This document shows positions 23,924-34,020 of a stretch of 64,000 nucleotides of DNA, piece by piece. The position numbers and the translations under genes are program-made. The stretch's first letter is position 1; every line of letters starts with the position of its first letter. Source of the DNA: Hyaloperonospora brassicae (lineage: Eukaryota > Oomycota > Peronosporomycetes > Peronosporales > Peronosporaceae); the NCBI GenBank assembly GCA_947650285.1, contig CANTFL010000138.1, positions 62,001 through 126,000 of the forward strand. Direction: 5' to 3'. The notes below the pieces were generated by a model. That model saw only the letters and a program-made list of their open reading frames with translations. It had not been told where the DNA came from and ran no database searches.

Positions 23924-24114
23924 AGTGGCGTCATCGGATGGAGGAAGGGCGTCCAAAGTGCCTGGGTGGGGAGCGGCAACCCCCTCCCCGTCCGGGGGGA
24001 GGGGGGCTGGGGGCGGCGAAGCGTCCGTCGTATGAGATCCTGGCGTGAGCCAGTAGCTGACCGGTTTATACTCCTCAGGGCTAGGTCTGAACCTTGCACC
24101 GCAGATTGAAGAGT

Positions 24115-24135
24115 GAGTCGGCAACTAAGAGGCGA
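24115..24135 (+). repeat. LINE target-site duplication, right copy
   Basis: Identical to 14932-14952 and marks the 5' end of the LINE at 24114. Confidence 0.92.
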
Positions 24136-24732
24136 CAGAGCCGACGTTCTCTGTTGCTCCTTCTTTCAGCTTAGAAGTTAGCTGGATGCATGTCGAACAA
24201 TTTTGAGAACAACGACGAACCGTTGACGAAAAACGACGCTTTGTGCGATGGCGTAGTAAGCTGTAGACGTCGCCTCTTCAATAGCGTAGGTTACTCCTTT
24301 TGACCGGCAACCACAGCAACCAAAGCTGCTGGATGTCACGAACATCGAAGAAGAGATGGCATGCCACCGCGAGCTCGATAAATGGTCGCAAGAGCCGCTT
24401 ACCGTCGACATGAGCTGTTGTGCAAGTGCAAGTCGCAGTTCGGCTTCGCTTTTCACAGTGGAAAACAACATTCAGTCCTGCAAGCCGCCATTACAACAAC
24501 GCTGGCGCAATTCCTTCGAGCAGTGTTGATCGGTGAAGCACTCGCTGTGCGCTGCAAGCTGGAGTCCATGCAGTCTTCATATGTAAATGATGAAGAATCA
24601 GGCGAAAGGCAGGCAGCTTGCCCATTAGCCATGACCTAGGGTCATCATTGACGAGTGTTCAACACCACAGCGCACGGGGTTGCAAATCCGACGATGGACG
24701 CCGAACGCAGCTCGCAGCTCCGACTCGATTGC
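24136..24732. other. Intergenic, no supported gene
   Basis: Unique sequence between two TSD-bounded insertions. Short frames on both strands carry no recognised motif. Confidence 0.55.
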
Positions 24733-24750
24733 ATGTCAGGCAGACAATGG
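24733..24750 (+). repeat. 18-bp direct repeat flanking minisatellite-bearing insertion, left
   Basis: ATGTCAGGCAGACAATGG, identical to 27217-27234. Read as a target-site duplication. Confidence 0.8.
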
Positions 24751-27216
24751 TGGTGGTGTCAAGTACGTCCATTATTATGATAACTAACGACTGATAAGTG
24801 TGACAAGAAGTACGGCCCGGGTATCGGGTCGACAACTAAAGGGCTCCGTAGAGCCAGGGGCGACGGCAACGAGGTCAGAGACCCTCCTACCGAAGCCAAC
24901 TACGAGTCAATCATGACCGCTGGCGCGACCAAGTAGACTGGGGACATGCGTACCGCCGGAGCGGCAGCACGTACAACGCGGGTATGCTGCCATATAAGGC
25001 AACAAACCCCTTTAGGACCGCTTGCGCGGCCCCCGACGTGGAGTGCGAACACCGAAGTGACTGCGTGGCGTGGAGAACGCCAACCCGCCATATATCTCTC
25101 CGAGGAGCTCAACCATCTGCGATGGTGGCTCCCTTCAGCCGCTTGCGCGGCCCCCGACGTGGAGTGCGATCACCGAAGTGACTGCGTGGCGTGGAGAACG
25201 CCAACCCGCCATATATCTCTCCGAGGAGCTCAACCATCTGCGATGGTGGCCCCCTTCAGCCGCTTGCGCGGCCCCCGACGTGGAGTGCGATCACCGAAGT
25301 GACTGCGTGGCGTGGAGAACGCCAACCCGCCGTATATCTCTCCGAGGAGCTCAACCATCTGCGATGGTGGCTCCCTTCAGCCGCTTGCGCGGCCCCCGAC
25401 GTGGAGTGCGATCACCGAAGTGACTGCGTGGCGTGGAGAACGCCAACCCGCCGTATATCTCTCCGAGGAGCTCAACCATCTGCGATGGTGGCTCCCTTCA
25501 GCCGCTTGCGCGGCCCCCGACGTGGAGTGCGATCACCGAAGTGACTGCGTGGCGTGGAGAACGCCAACCCGCCGTATATCTCTCCGAGGAGCTCAACCAT
25601 CTGCGATGGTGGCTCCCTTCAGCCGCTTGCGCGGCCCCCGACGTGGAGTGCGATCACCGAAGTGACTGCGTGGCGTGGAGAACGCCAACCCGCCGTATAT
25701 CTCTCCGAGGAGCTCAACCATCTGCGATGGTGGCTCCCTTCAGCCGCTTGCGCGGCCCCCGACGTGGAGTGCGATCACCGAAGTGACTGCGTGGCGTGGA
25801 GAACGCCAACCCGCCATATATCTCTCCGCGGAGCTCAACCATCTGCGATGGTGGCCCCCTTCAGCCGCTTGCGCGGCCCCCGACGTGGAGTGCGATCACC
25901 GAAGTGACTGCGTGGCGTGGAGAACGCCAACCCGCCGTATATCTCTCCGAGGAGCTCAACCATCTGCGATGGTGGCCCCCTTCAGCCGCTTGCGCGGCCC
26001 CCGACGTGGAGTGCGATCACCGAAGTGACTGCGTGGCGTGGAGAACGCCAACCCGCCGTATATCTCTCCGAGGAGCTCAACCATCTGCGATGGTGGCTCC
26101 CTTCAGCCGCTTGCGCGGCCCCCGACGTGGAGTGCGATCACCGAAGTGACTGCGTGGCGTGGAGAACGCCAACCCGCCATATATCTCTCCGAGGAGCTCA
26201 ACCATCTGCGATGGTGGCTCCCTTCAGCCGCTTGCGCGGCCCCCGACGTGGAGTGCGATCACCGAAGTGACTGCGTGGCGTGGAGAACGCCAACCCGCCG
26301 TATATCTCTCCGAGGAGCTCAACCATCTGCGATGGTGGCTCCCTTCAGCCGCTTGCGCGGCCCCCGACGTGGAGTGCGATCACCGAAGTGACTGCGTGGC
26401 GTGGAGAACGCCAACCCGCCATATATCTCTCCGCGGAGCTCAACCATCTGCGATGGTGGCTCCCTTCAGCCGCTTGCGCGGCCCCCGACGTGGAGTGCGA
26501 TCACCGAAGTGACTGCGTGGCGTGGAGAACGCCAACCCGCCGTATATCTCTCCGAGGAGCTCAACCATCTGCGATGGTGGCTCCCTTCAGCCGCTTGCGC
26601 GGCCCCCGACGTGGAGTGCGATCACCGAAGTGACTGCGTGGCGTGGAGAACGCCAACCCGCCGTATATCTCTCCGAGGAGCTCAACCATCTGCGATGGTG
26701 GCTCCCTTCAGCCGCTTGCGCGGCCCCCGACGTGGAGTGCGATCACCGAAGTGACTGCGTGGCGTGGAGAACGCCAACCCGCCATATATCTCTCCGCGGA
26801 GCTCAACCATCTGCGATGGTGGCTCCCTTCAGCCGCTTGCGCGGCCCCCGACGTGGAGTGCGATCACCGAAGTGACTGCGTGGCGTGGAGAACGCCAACC
26901 CGCCGTATATCTCTCCGAGGAGCTCAACCATCTGCGATGGTGGCCCCTTCAGCCGCTCGCGCGGCCCCTTGACGTGGAGTGTGCGCTCGCCGCAGCGGCG
27001 ACACGTGGCGCGGGGTACGCCTCCAGTCCGTAAAACACCCCTGCTAGGGCCGCTTGCGCGACCCGTCGGTCTCCTACGCCCACTCCCGCGACTGCGAGTG
27101 CAGCGTGCCCGCGTCAGATCTTCGACCACGTCGGCTCCCCAAGGGGAGGATTCCCTCCGACGTGACTGCCCCGAAGGGAAAAAGACTGGCTTGAGCTGAA
27201 CCGTGAAAATTTGGGA
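24751..27216. mobile_element. Insertion with 18-bp duplication carrying a 121-bp tandem array
   Basis: A 2466-bp segment bordered by perfect 18-bp direct repeats, the length expected for target-primed (LINE-type) insertion. It contains no recognised protein. Most of it is the 121-bp array, with GC-rich non-repeated ends (24751-25019 and about 27060-27216). The end sequences GACCGCTTGCGCGG on the left and GGCCGCTTGCGCGA on the right are degenerate repeat edges. Orientation and class are not determinable by eye; a non-autonomous retroelement is the simplest reading. Confidence 0.6.
25020..26954 (+). repeat. 121-bp tandem repeat, 16 units plus degenerate 17th
   Basis: Units start GCTTGCGCGG at 25020, 25141, 25262 and so on every 121 bp to 26835; a degenerate unit begins at 26955. 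Units are nearly identical, differing at a few recurrent sites (CATATAT/CGTATAT; CCGAGGAG/CCGCGGAG in units 7, 12 and 15; GGCTCCC/GGCCCCC). Each contains the short inverted repeat ACCATctgcgATGGT. Because 121 is not a multiple of 3, the frame rotates each unit. The recurring 117-codon ORFs are therefore a by-product and not evidence of a protein. Confidence 0.97.
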
Positions 27217-27234
27217 ATGTCAGGCAGACAATGG
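27217..27234 (+). repeat. 18-bp direct repeat flanking minisatellite-bearing insertion, right
   Basis: Second perfect copy of ATGTCAGGCAGACAATGG. Confidence 0.8.
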
Positions 27235-28336
27235 ATACTTGTGGTTGTTGACCAAGACCCATGGGATGTTCACAGGGTGGACGCCCGAGAGGGAGGTCGG
27301 TCACCACTTTGGATAGTCCCGATGGACCGTCTTGACTCATCCCTAGCAGCATATACCTCGGGTACTACGTCGACCCAATAGCATCGCGGTCTGCGCGCGT
27401 CGATTCGCAAGACCGGACTCGCGCGTCTTGCGGGTTGACGACGCAAAGGCACATGTAGAACAGCAGAAGCGCTCGGGTAACTGAGAGTACGATCGATCAA
27501 TAGGCTGCCGACGCGAGCACACCTCAAGGCGTTTTGCCTTTGCTCCTCTTCCAGTTCGCACGCGGCGCTTTCTGCCGCGTTGCGCGCAGCGAAAAGAAGA
27601 GTTCTCACTTCTGTCTAGACTTGCCACCCACACACCGTTCTCGTCCGTTTGAGGTGTTGGCCTTTGGCGCTGACGGACTTGAGTGCACAACTCTGCCAAG
27701 AGCCTGCGGTGGTCTCATTCTTTTGACGGAACGGTGAAAGTCGACTTTGACTGACGGCGAGTCCCTGTCCTTCGACGTAGCCTGAGATTCTGTTGATTGA
27801 AAGGAGAAGCTATCGGCTCGATAGCTGACGTCAGTAGTGTCGACTTATCGATGATGAGCCTCCGAAGAGGTGAGGACACGGACACCTCCTTCGCACTCAA
27901 ATGACGTAACGAAGAAGAAAAAGCACGAGGCGGTTCATTCAAGCCTCTGATTCGAGATTTGCTCACAAGATGTCATGCAGTTGAGGTAGCGTGTTCCCGC
28001 ACGTCGACATGCTCGGATGTGCACGATTCCAGTTTGGGAAGACAATGTATGGCCAGCACGATTTGGCGGGTGAAGAAACGTGGAAAGTGCGTGAAACTGG
28101 CACGAGGTTGAAAGAGGCGCGTGGTCGATCCGGAGCCGCCGATCTCGCGCCTACGCACCGTTTCCAAGCGCTGGATGAAGTGTGCGATACCATGCACATA
28201 CACGTACTGTGCCTTGTGGGCACAAACAGACAGTCTGGGAGGAGCAGCTCGGCCCGTGTTTCGCAATGCCAAATATAATAGGATGAATCTGCGACTCCAC
28301 GACACGATGGGAAGAAGTTAGAGTGAAGCAGTACAG
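27235..28336. other. Intergenic, no supported gene
   Basis: Several overlapping frames of about 100-130 codons on both strands (27270-27699, 27963-28358 minus) lack recognisable motifs. No conserved gene is supported. Confidence 0.5.
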
Positions 28337-28353
28337 CTAAACACCGCCATCTT

Positions 28354-28517
28354 TTCATGCCTGTCTTGAACTACTGATTCAAGAGCCCCGTGGACACCCG
28401 CCCTACGCGGGTGTCAGCCACGATCCGCTGCCGCGACCGGCGCTCATATCCTGGCTCAGGATTTTTCAGACCTCTTGTCCACATTAAATATGTCAATAGA
28501 TGATCATGAAACTCCTC
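28354..28517 (+). mobile_element. 5'-truncated LINE 3'-end relic with 17-bp duplication
   Basis: Flanked by CTAAACACCGCCATCTT at 28337-28353 and again at 28518-28534. The insert shares the string CCGCGACCGGCGCT and then a diverged version of the terminal sequence of the LINE at 14953-24114 (..TTTCAGAC..TCTT.., ..GTCAATAGA..ATCATGAA) and ends in a CTCCTC tail. It is an older or related-family copy of the same kind of element. Confidence 0.75.
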
Positions 28518-28534
28518 CTAAACACCGCCATCTT

Positions 28535-31410
28535 CTCCTGTGGAAATGGTGCTATCGCCTCGCAACGTAGCTATGCGGCAAGCTATGGATATCTATGTCC
28601 CCTTTCTGGAGCGCGCTCGTCTGCCAGGTCCACGCGTGTACCGAAACAGCCGATTGCGTGCGACCTTCTAGAAGCCACTAGTAAGTCGCCGGCGCGCAAG
28701 AAATCGTGGCACGTCGTTTGACGGTTGAGACTAGCTGCTATGATTTGCTACTTCAGCTACCTCCTCGCGCCGTCTGCCTCGCCAACGGTGCTGCTACTGC
28801 GGTTCGTGATGTTTCTGTACCGCTCATTATCAAGAGCGTAGCTGCCTGGGCGATAGCGGTGCTGTCGAGCACTTTACGACTCCTCACAGAGAAAAAAGGG
28901 ATCGACCTCTTGCCGATATGTATGTCACTTGGTCAGACATGCACTGATCTTAGCTGCACAAGCGCCATGCACTGAGCAGGAATCGAGCTGGTGTAGCCAA
29001 ACCGATTCGTGCGCTCTGAGTGTTCGATGTCAGCAGAAGCTTCGGCCTTGATTGAGTTTGTCCGTCATCACGTCTTGAGAATTGTGTGCTAAGGACCTCA
29101 GCATCAGATGTAGCCGAGTCAGGAGCTTGAGTGCCGAGCAGCAAAAGAGCTTGCGATTGAGTGATAAGTATGCCATACCTTGTCGACCATTTGTCGAGAA
29201 GGGATGAGTGAGCGAACAAACGACATAAAAAGCAAGTGGTCCGGGTACTGCCCTTTTATCCATATATGAGTTGATCGCTCACCCCGCTGTTAAAGATACG
29301 AACGTGGTCAGACAAGTGCGGATTCGGAGAAACGTTCTTTTGGCTGACAGTAGTCTTGCGCCGCGCGTCGTTGTTTCGACGACACGCAGTCCAGTCCAGT
29401 CCATTTGCAGCACTCTAGTGGCTGCGGTCCATCGTCTATGGCAGACAACGCGCTGATTGTTTACCACAATGACTTAGTGTGATTGTTGTGGTCAACAACG
29501 TCATTTCCTTCGTCATGCAATATGGGGCAATGCACGGAGAGGATGAGAGGGTCGGTCAGTACTTTAGACAGGGGCGGAACCTGAGACGGACTTAGAAAGT
29601 CGTTGAAGAACAAAGTCGCTTCTGCAGCTCGATCAAAGTACCTGGAGATTTAGTGGGAGTCTTAATATGCGGCGCTTGGGATAGTTGACCCGATGTCGAT
29701 GTTCCTCAGCTTCGACTCTCCCTGGTTCAACATTGAAGCCGCTAGCCCGAGCAGTATCTATTCTAGTTGATCGAAAAGGTTGGCCGAGTAAGCCGAACCT
29801 ACTAGCGCAGATACTCGTTCAAGAAGTAGATCAGCAGAGAACAGCGGGAGTAGCTACGTTTCTGAAATGTGCATAGCCTTGTGAGCGAGTTGACCTACGG
29901 TACGCTCAACGCTTTGCAATGCCGTATTTTCAGGACCTTGACATGTACTTTAGATCGTAATCTGCGAGGTCATCACTGGAATGAATCGCCGCTACGTGAT
30001 GTTTCGGGTGTGCTGCTAGGCTATGGGCAGGAATCCCGAAATAATCTTACAAATGTTGCATGTAGGAAATAAATGTAGGTTAGAGCAGTTGATTGTTCAT
30101 GACGCAACGTAAACCGTGAGGAGCAACGATCAAGTCGATAACATGCGGGCTCGAGCGGCCCGTGGTCATATGCGCGGTGTAGTTCGGACAAGTTTCTTAT
30201 ATCTTGATTACAAAAGAGGATTAATTGCAGATTGCGTCAGTAACAACGGCACATGTTTCTCCTTTCGAATGTTTCTCGTGCCCGAATCGAGAGACCGAAC
30301 TCAGCGGTGGACGAAAGGAATCGATTCAGTAGTTTCGAGTTTGGACCACATGAGCGATCCCAAGATCGACCTCTGTTGCTCTTTTCACAACTCCAAGCGT
30401 ATTGCTGGTCGCTAATCGTTCCTCAATATACCTCACTTTTACTACTACTTTTCACAACTCCAAACGACGTCAACACGAACCCTCGTCCATGACAAGAAAT
30501 GTGAAATGACTGCACGTTGAATGTTGTCGTGTACACAAGAGCTAACAAGGAATGTGCACTGGCGAATGGCTTTGTCTCAACGTACACGAGTGCAATGTGG
30601 TCGTGGATAGTATCTATGGGTACGAAACTCGATTAAGCCGCGAATGCGACAGAACGTATCCACACTTCCGGCCAGATCGTATCGTTCCATGTTTAATCTC
30701 CTTCCTCCTGGCTAAAAACCTGCACACAGTCGAGGTGCTGCGCAACGCCGCCCTTCGTGGCAATTGAGTTAGATAGCTATGACGCAACGATGTTGATAAA
30801 GTCGGAAACCAATGCCATCATGTCATCTCGTTTAACAATGACAATAGTGTCAAGGAATGTCTCACAAGCTGCGGACAGCAAAAGGCTTTGGTGCCGTCGA
30901 CGAAGCAGTAACGTTCGATATGACCCGACGACAGTCGATTTTCCCCGTAAGATCCCATCGTGCGTTTGCGCATAAGGCAGCGGTATGTCGAGCGTTCATC
31001 AGGGCAAACGATCTACCGGCCTGCCGAAGCAGACGCCATTGACCGAGTCAAGAACACGCACACTTATACACCAAGCCTTTTGTTTGAGCGTGAATTCCTG
31101 ACATCGCAAGCTGGAAAACAAGCCATGCCCCGTTGGTACTGCGATCGTTTCACGTTCATTGGTGATCGTCATCGATATCACTACGTTGCATGCTCTTGTG
31201 TCGCAAAGAAGTCCTCACATTCAAAACGGGACGAACCCAAGCGGCACTTCATTTGGCCATCATTCGTACCATCCCGCCCGTTGACTCGTCACATCAAAAA
31301 ACCACCGACAAACACGTCGGAATCCGAAATTCCCCGTGGCGCCTGGCACATAGCCAGTGCAAGAACCAAAATAACACATGCCTTACACCGTCGCCGCCCC
31401 TTATCCTGAG
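28535..31410. other. Long gene-poor stretch, no supported gene
   Basis: Nearly 3 kb with only short frames (at most 149 codons) and no recognised domain. A 16-bp string, CTTTTCACAACTCCAA, occurs twice (about 30380 and 30450). It may contain decayed repeats I cannot classify. Confidence 0.5.
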
Positions 31411-31415
31411 TGTGT

Positions 31416-31452
31416 CCCCCCCCCCCCCCCATCTCATCTCATCTCATCTCAT
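31416..31452 (+). repeat. Poly-C tract followed by (ATCTC)n
   Basis: Fifteen C residues, then four ATCTC units. The tract lies about 190 bp upstream of the Pellino start codon. Confidence 0.9.
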
Positions 31453-31642
31453 CGCTCACTCAGCTACCACCAATACGAACGACCACATATTTACACACAC
31501 ACACTGACCACAAGAACAAACAAGCGTCAAAAAGCACTTTTCTTCCACGGGGTCGTACATAAGCCGTCGCCCTCTCGGTCTCGAAGTCGCGCGCTCTCTT
31601 TCTCCAGACGCTCTCACTCACTCACTCGCACGCGGCGTCTCA

Positions 31643-33418
31643 ATGGAGTACGGCCGTCTCGTAGTGCTCGGCTACAGCAGCTACCGCGTCGATAGGGTCC
31701 AACGTCCAGACGGTAACAGCAGCAGCAGCAGCAGTCGAGAGCGGCCCCTGCCGTCGTTCGGACTCGGCGACGCCGCGTCGTCGGGTGGCACGACGCGCCC
31801 CAAGCAGTCTCTCGGACAGCTCTGGAAGCCGCTGGGCAGTCCGAACGCGCACTTTGCGCTGCGGCAGCGCGCGCGGCCGAACGGTGTGCGTCTGCACCGC
31901 TTCCACCACATTGTACCAGTGCGCGCGCGCCACGCGACGGCCGCCGACCTCAAGAGCGCCACAACGCGTATGATGCAGCGCATTGGGGCGACGCAACGAG
32001 CCGATGCCGCGCGTGTGAACGAGACGGACGAGACGGAAGAAGGGACAGCGATGGACGAAGGGACGAAGACGGCTGTGGATCGTGCGGCCGTGTACCAGAT
32101 GTGCGTTCCGATGAACGACACGGACGCGTTCGCGAGCATCACAGAGTTCCGTGCGGACGCGAGCGTCGACATGTTCCAGATTGGCCGCATGCCCTGTGGT
32201 CAGAACGACTTTGTGATCCCCGGGCCGCGCGTGGGAGCGTCGGGGACTATTTCGAGGTACGCCGCGAGGATTGTGTGCTCCCGGGAGCCGCCGTTTGAGT
32301 GCCGCATCTTTGCGGGTGGCTTTGACGCTGCGCGACGCATGAGCACGGCAGGTCATGCACTGAAGTATTGTGCCCGGTGCAGGACGTGGTGCAAACGTGT
32401 GAGCATCGACCACACGTGTGTGGTGCAGACGTTGATTGCGAACGGGAGAGGAGACGATGCGAGGGACGAGACGGACGATCGCTGCTGCACGGAAAAGCGT
32501 CACGACCGCGTGACCAGTGGTGGTGTGAGACACTATATTGAGGAGACGAAGAAAGACGGACGGCTGGAGCACTTTGAGCTAGATGTACAGGACGCGAGCG
32601 AGCTGCCGCTCGATGGGCTTACGAAAAATGGAGTGCGCGTGTGGCTTCCTGAACAGAAGCAGTGGCTCGAGGTATCTGTGAATGGCAGTTTGTTTGCGAT
32701 TGAATCGCGTGCGGTGGACGAGAAAGTGTCGTCGTTGATTCGACCGAATGCAAATGGCGTCGATCGCCGTCGCTATCACGACGCACTGCGATCGCGCAGC
32801 GGTGCATTTAATCGTCCGACAGGCGATGCGAAATGTCTGCCGCCGATGTTGACAGACGGTGCTATCATTGACCTGGGCGGCGTCCAGGTTCAGTTTCAGA
32901 CAAGCTATCGCTCGGAGCTTGAAGCTGAAGCAGAGAATAGTGAGCTCTTGGAGGCGCCAGTGGTCTACAGTCGCTCGACGCTGTCTTCGATCAGTACGCA
33001 GCTCGAGCAGCTTAACGTTCAGTGTCCTGTTCAACTGCACTCGCTACGGTTCGCCCGTGCGGATTCTGGCGAAGAGGTTCCGCTAGACGAGATTCCTCAC
33101 GTGTTTCCAGCGTGTGGACATGTGTTTGGATTTGAAAAGCGCATTGCCAGCTCGCACACGTGTCCGCTGTGTAGGACACCAGGATCGCTTGTGCAGTTGC
33201 TGCTGAAAGAGAATTCTCAGCTGCAGTCCGCAGAAGAGCAGCATGCAATTCCTGAGTGTGTATTCAACCCGTGCGGTCACGCTATTAGTAGCAAGCTCGC
33301 ACGCCATTACTCAGGGCTGGTAATGCCAAACGGCCGGGCAATCTGCCCCTTCTGCGCAGTGCATCTCGATCTGTGCGTGCCATTCTCGAGGCTTTACCTG
33401 TATTGCGACTCGAACTGA
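31643..33418 (+). CDS. Pellino-like E3 ubiquitin ligase
   Basis: An intronless 591-aa ORF starting MEYGRLVVLGYSSYR, which matches the conserved Pellino opening (YG-LIVLGYNG). Family features in order: DMFQIGRM (about 175), SGTISRYAARIVCSREPPFECRIFAGGFD (an FHA-like core split by inserts, about 170-230), LPLDGLTKNGVRVWLPE (about 320), and a C-terminal Cys/His RING-like region with CPV (460), CGHVFGF (490), CPLCRT (508), CGHAISSK (543) and CPFCAVHL (567). Family knowledge: animal Pellinos read phosphothreonine through the FHA-like domain and ubiquitinate signalling kinases such as IRAK. The oomycete substrate is unknown. A CAG-type microsatellite encodes a polyserine run at about residue 26. 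The first ATG is used; it follows a CTCACTCACTCACTCG stretch that may hold the initiator. Confidence 0.88.
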   Translation: MEYGRLVVLGYSSYRVDRVQRPDGNSSSSSSRERPLPSFGLGDAASSGGTTRPKQSLGQLWKPLGSPNAHFALRQRARPNGVRLHRFHHIVPVRARHATAADLKSATTRMMQRIGATQRADAARVNETDETEEGTAMDEGTKTAVDRAAVYQMCVPMNDTDAFASITEFRADASVDMFQIGRMPCGQNDFVIPGPRVGASGTISRYAARIVCSREPPFECRIFAGGFDAARRMSTAGHALKYCARCRTWCKRVSIDHTCVVQTLIANGRGDDARDETDDRCCTEKRHDRVTSGGVRHYIEETKKDGRLEHFELDVQDASELPLDGLTKNGVRVWLPEQKQWLEVSVNGSLFAIESRAVDEKVSSLIRPNANGVDRRRYHDALRSRSGAFNRPTGDAKCLPPMLTDGAIIDLGGVQVQFQTSYRSELEAEAENSELLEAPVVYSRSTLSSISTQLEQLNVQCPVQLHSLRFARADSGEEVPLDEIPHVFPACGHVFGFEKRIASSHTCPLCRTPGSLVQLLLKENSQLQSAEEQHAIPECVFNPCGHAISSKLARHYSGLVMPNGRAICPFCAVHLDLCVPFSRLYLYCDSN

Positions 33419-34018
33419 TCGAGCAACAGCTCGAAGTACTTCGACACGACCCGACTGCAAGAAAGCGTGTGCAGCGGTAATTGCGAAGAAACGGGACACA
33501 ACAGAAGAAAATGTCAGCAACCTCTTCCAACTCCCGCAGTGACTGCACTGGTAGTATTTAAATGCTCTTGGGGGCTCAGGTCGAATGGAAGCACTTCGGA
33601 TACCCACCAAAAGTAAAGGATCAGTTCCTGGACGTGGTAGCGCTTGGGGGGAGTCAACCATTGTACAGTAAAACTAAAAAGCGTTTAAATACATGTCCGA
33701 CTTTGCAGCGATATGATGAACCCGCGTGAAAATTTACGCTTCTTTAATTTTTTCGTCACTTTACAATCAGCCAATTATAGCGCGAGAAAAGTAGACAGGG
33801 TTTTCGAAAATGGAGGGTGAGTAGTGGTTGGCGCAAAGTGAGTCGTGAAAAGCGGCTCCCTATTGAATACAGCGCGCCAATTTTGACTCGCGAATTGACC
33901 CTTTTTGGTCTAGACACGGCCAGGGCGCGCAATGAGAAGGCAGAGTTGCGACCAAACAGCCACGTATAATGACTGGTTGCGTGAGGAGACTGAAGTCTCA
34001 AAGTGCGTGTGCCATATT
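33419..34018. other. Intergenic, no supported gene
   Basis: Pellino 3' flank, turning AT-rich toward the DNA transposon. No gene or clear repeat recognised. Confidence 0.6.
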
Positions 34019-34020
34019 TA

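Larger units (their letters stand above)
14953..24114 (-). mobile_element. L1-like non-LTR retrotransposon (LINE), apparently full length
   Basis: A 9.16-kb insertion bounded by the 21-bp duplication. Reading on the minus strand it has a leader of about 190 bp, ORF1 (CCHC knuckle and OTU-like protease), ORF2 (apurinic-type endonuclease, reverse transcriptase, C-terminal zinc motif), a short 3' end and a (TC)n tail instead of poly-A. The only clear break is a nested copy of its own family at 15357-15577 inside ORF2. The well-preserved reading frames and identical duplications suggest recent insertion. Confidence 0.93.

Noticed and set aside
25070..27199. Series of overlapping 117-codon ORFs in the 121-bp array
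   Set aside because: They arise automatically because each unit repeats with a frame shift; every ORF ends at the same repeat stop and no start context or conservation distinguishes them.
24751..27216. CRISPR-like array
   Set aside because: Units are contiguous 121-bp repeats without unique spacers, in a eukaryotic context.
31640..32572. 310-codon minus-strand ORF
   Set aside because: Shadow of the Pellino gene with Arg/His-rich composition.
33810..33825. GGTGAGTA as the end of a second Tigger-type element
   Set aside because: Differs from the TIR (GGTGAGTG) and no matching left terminus was found.
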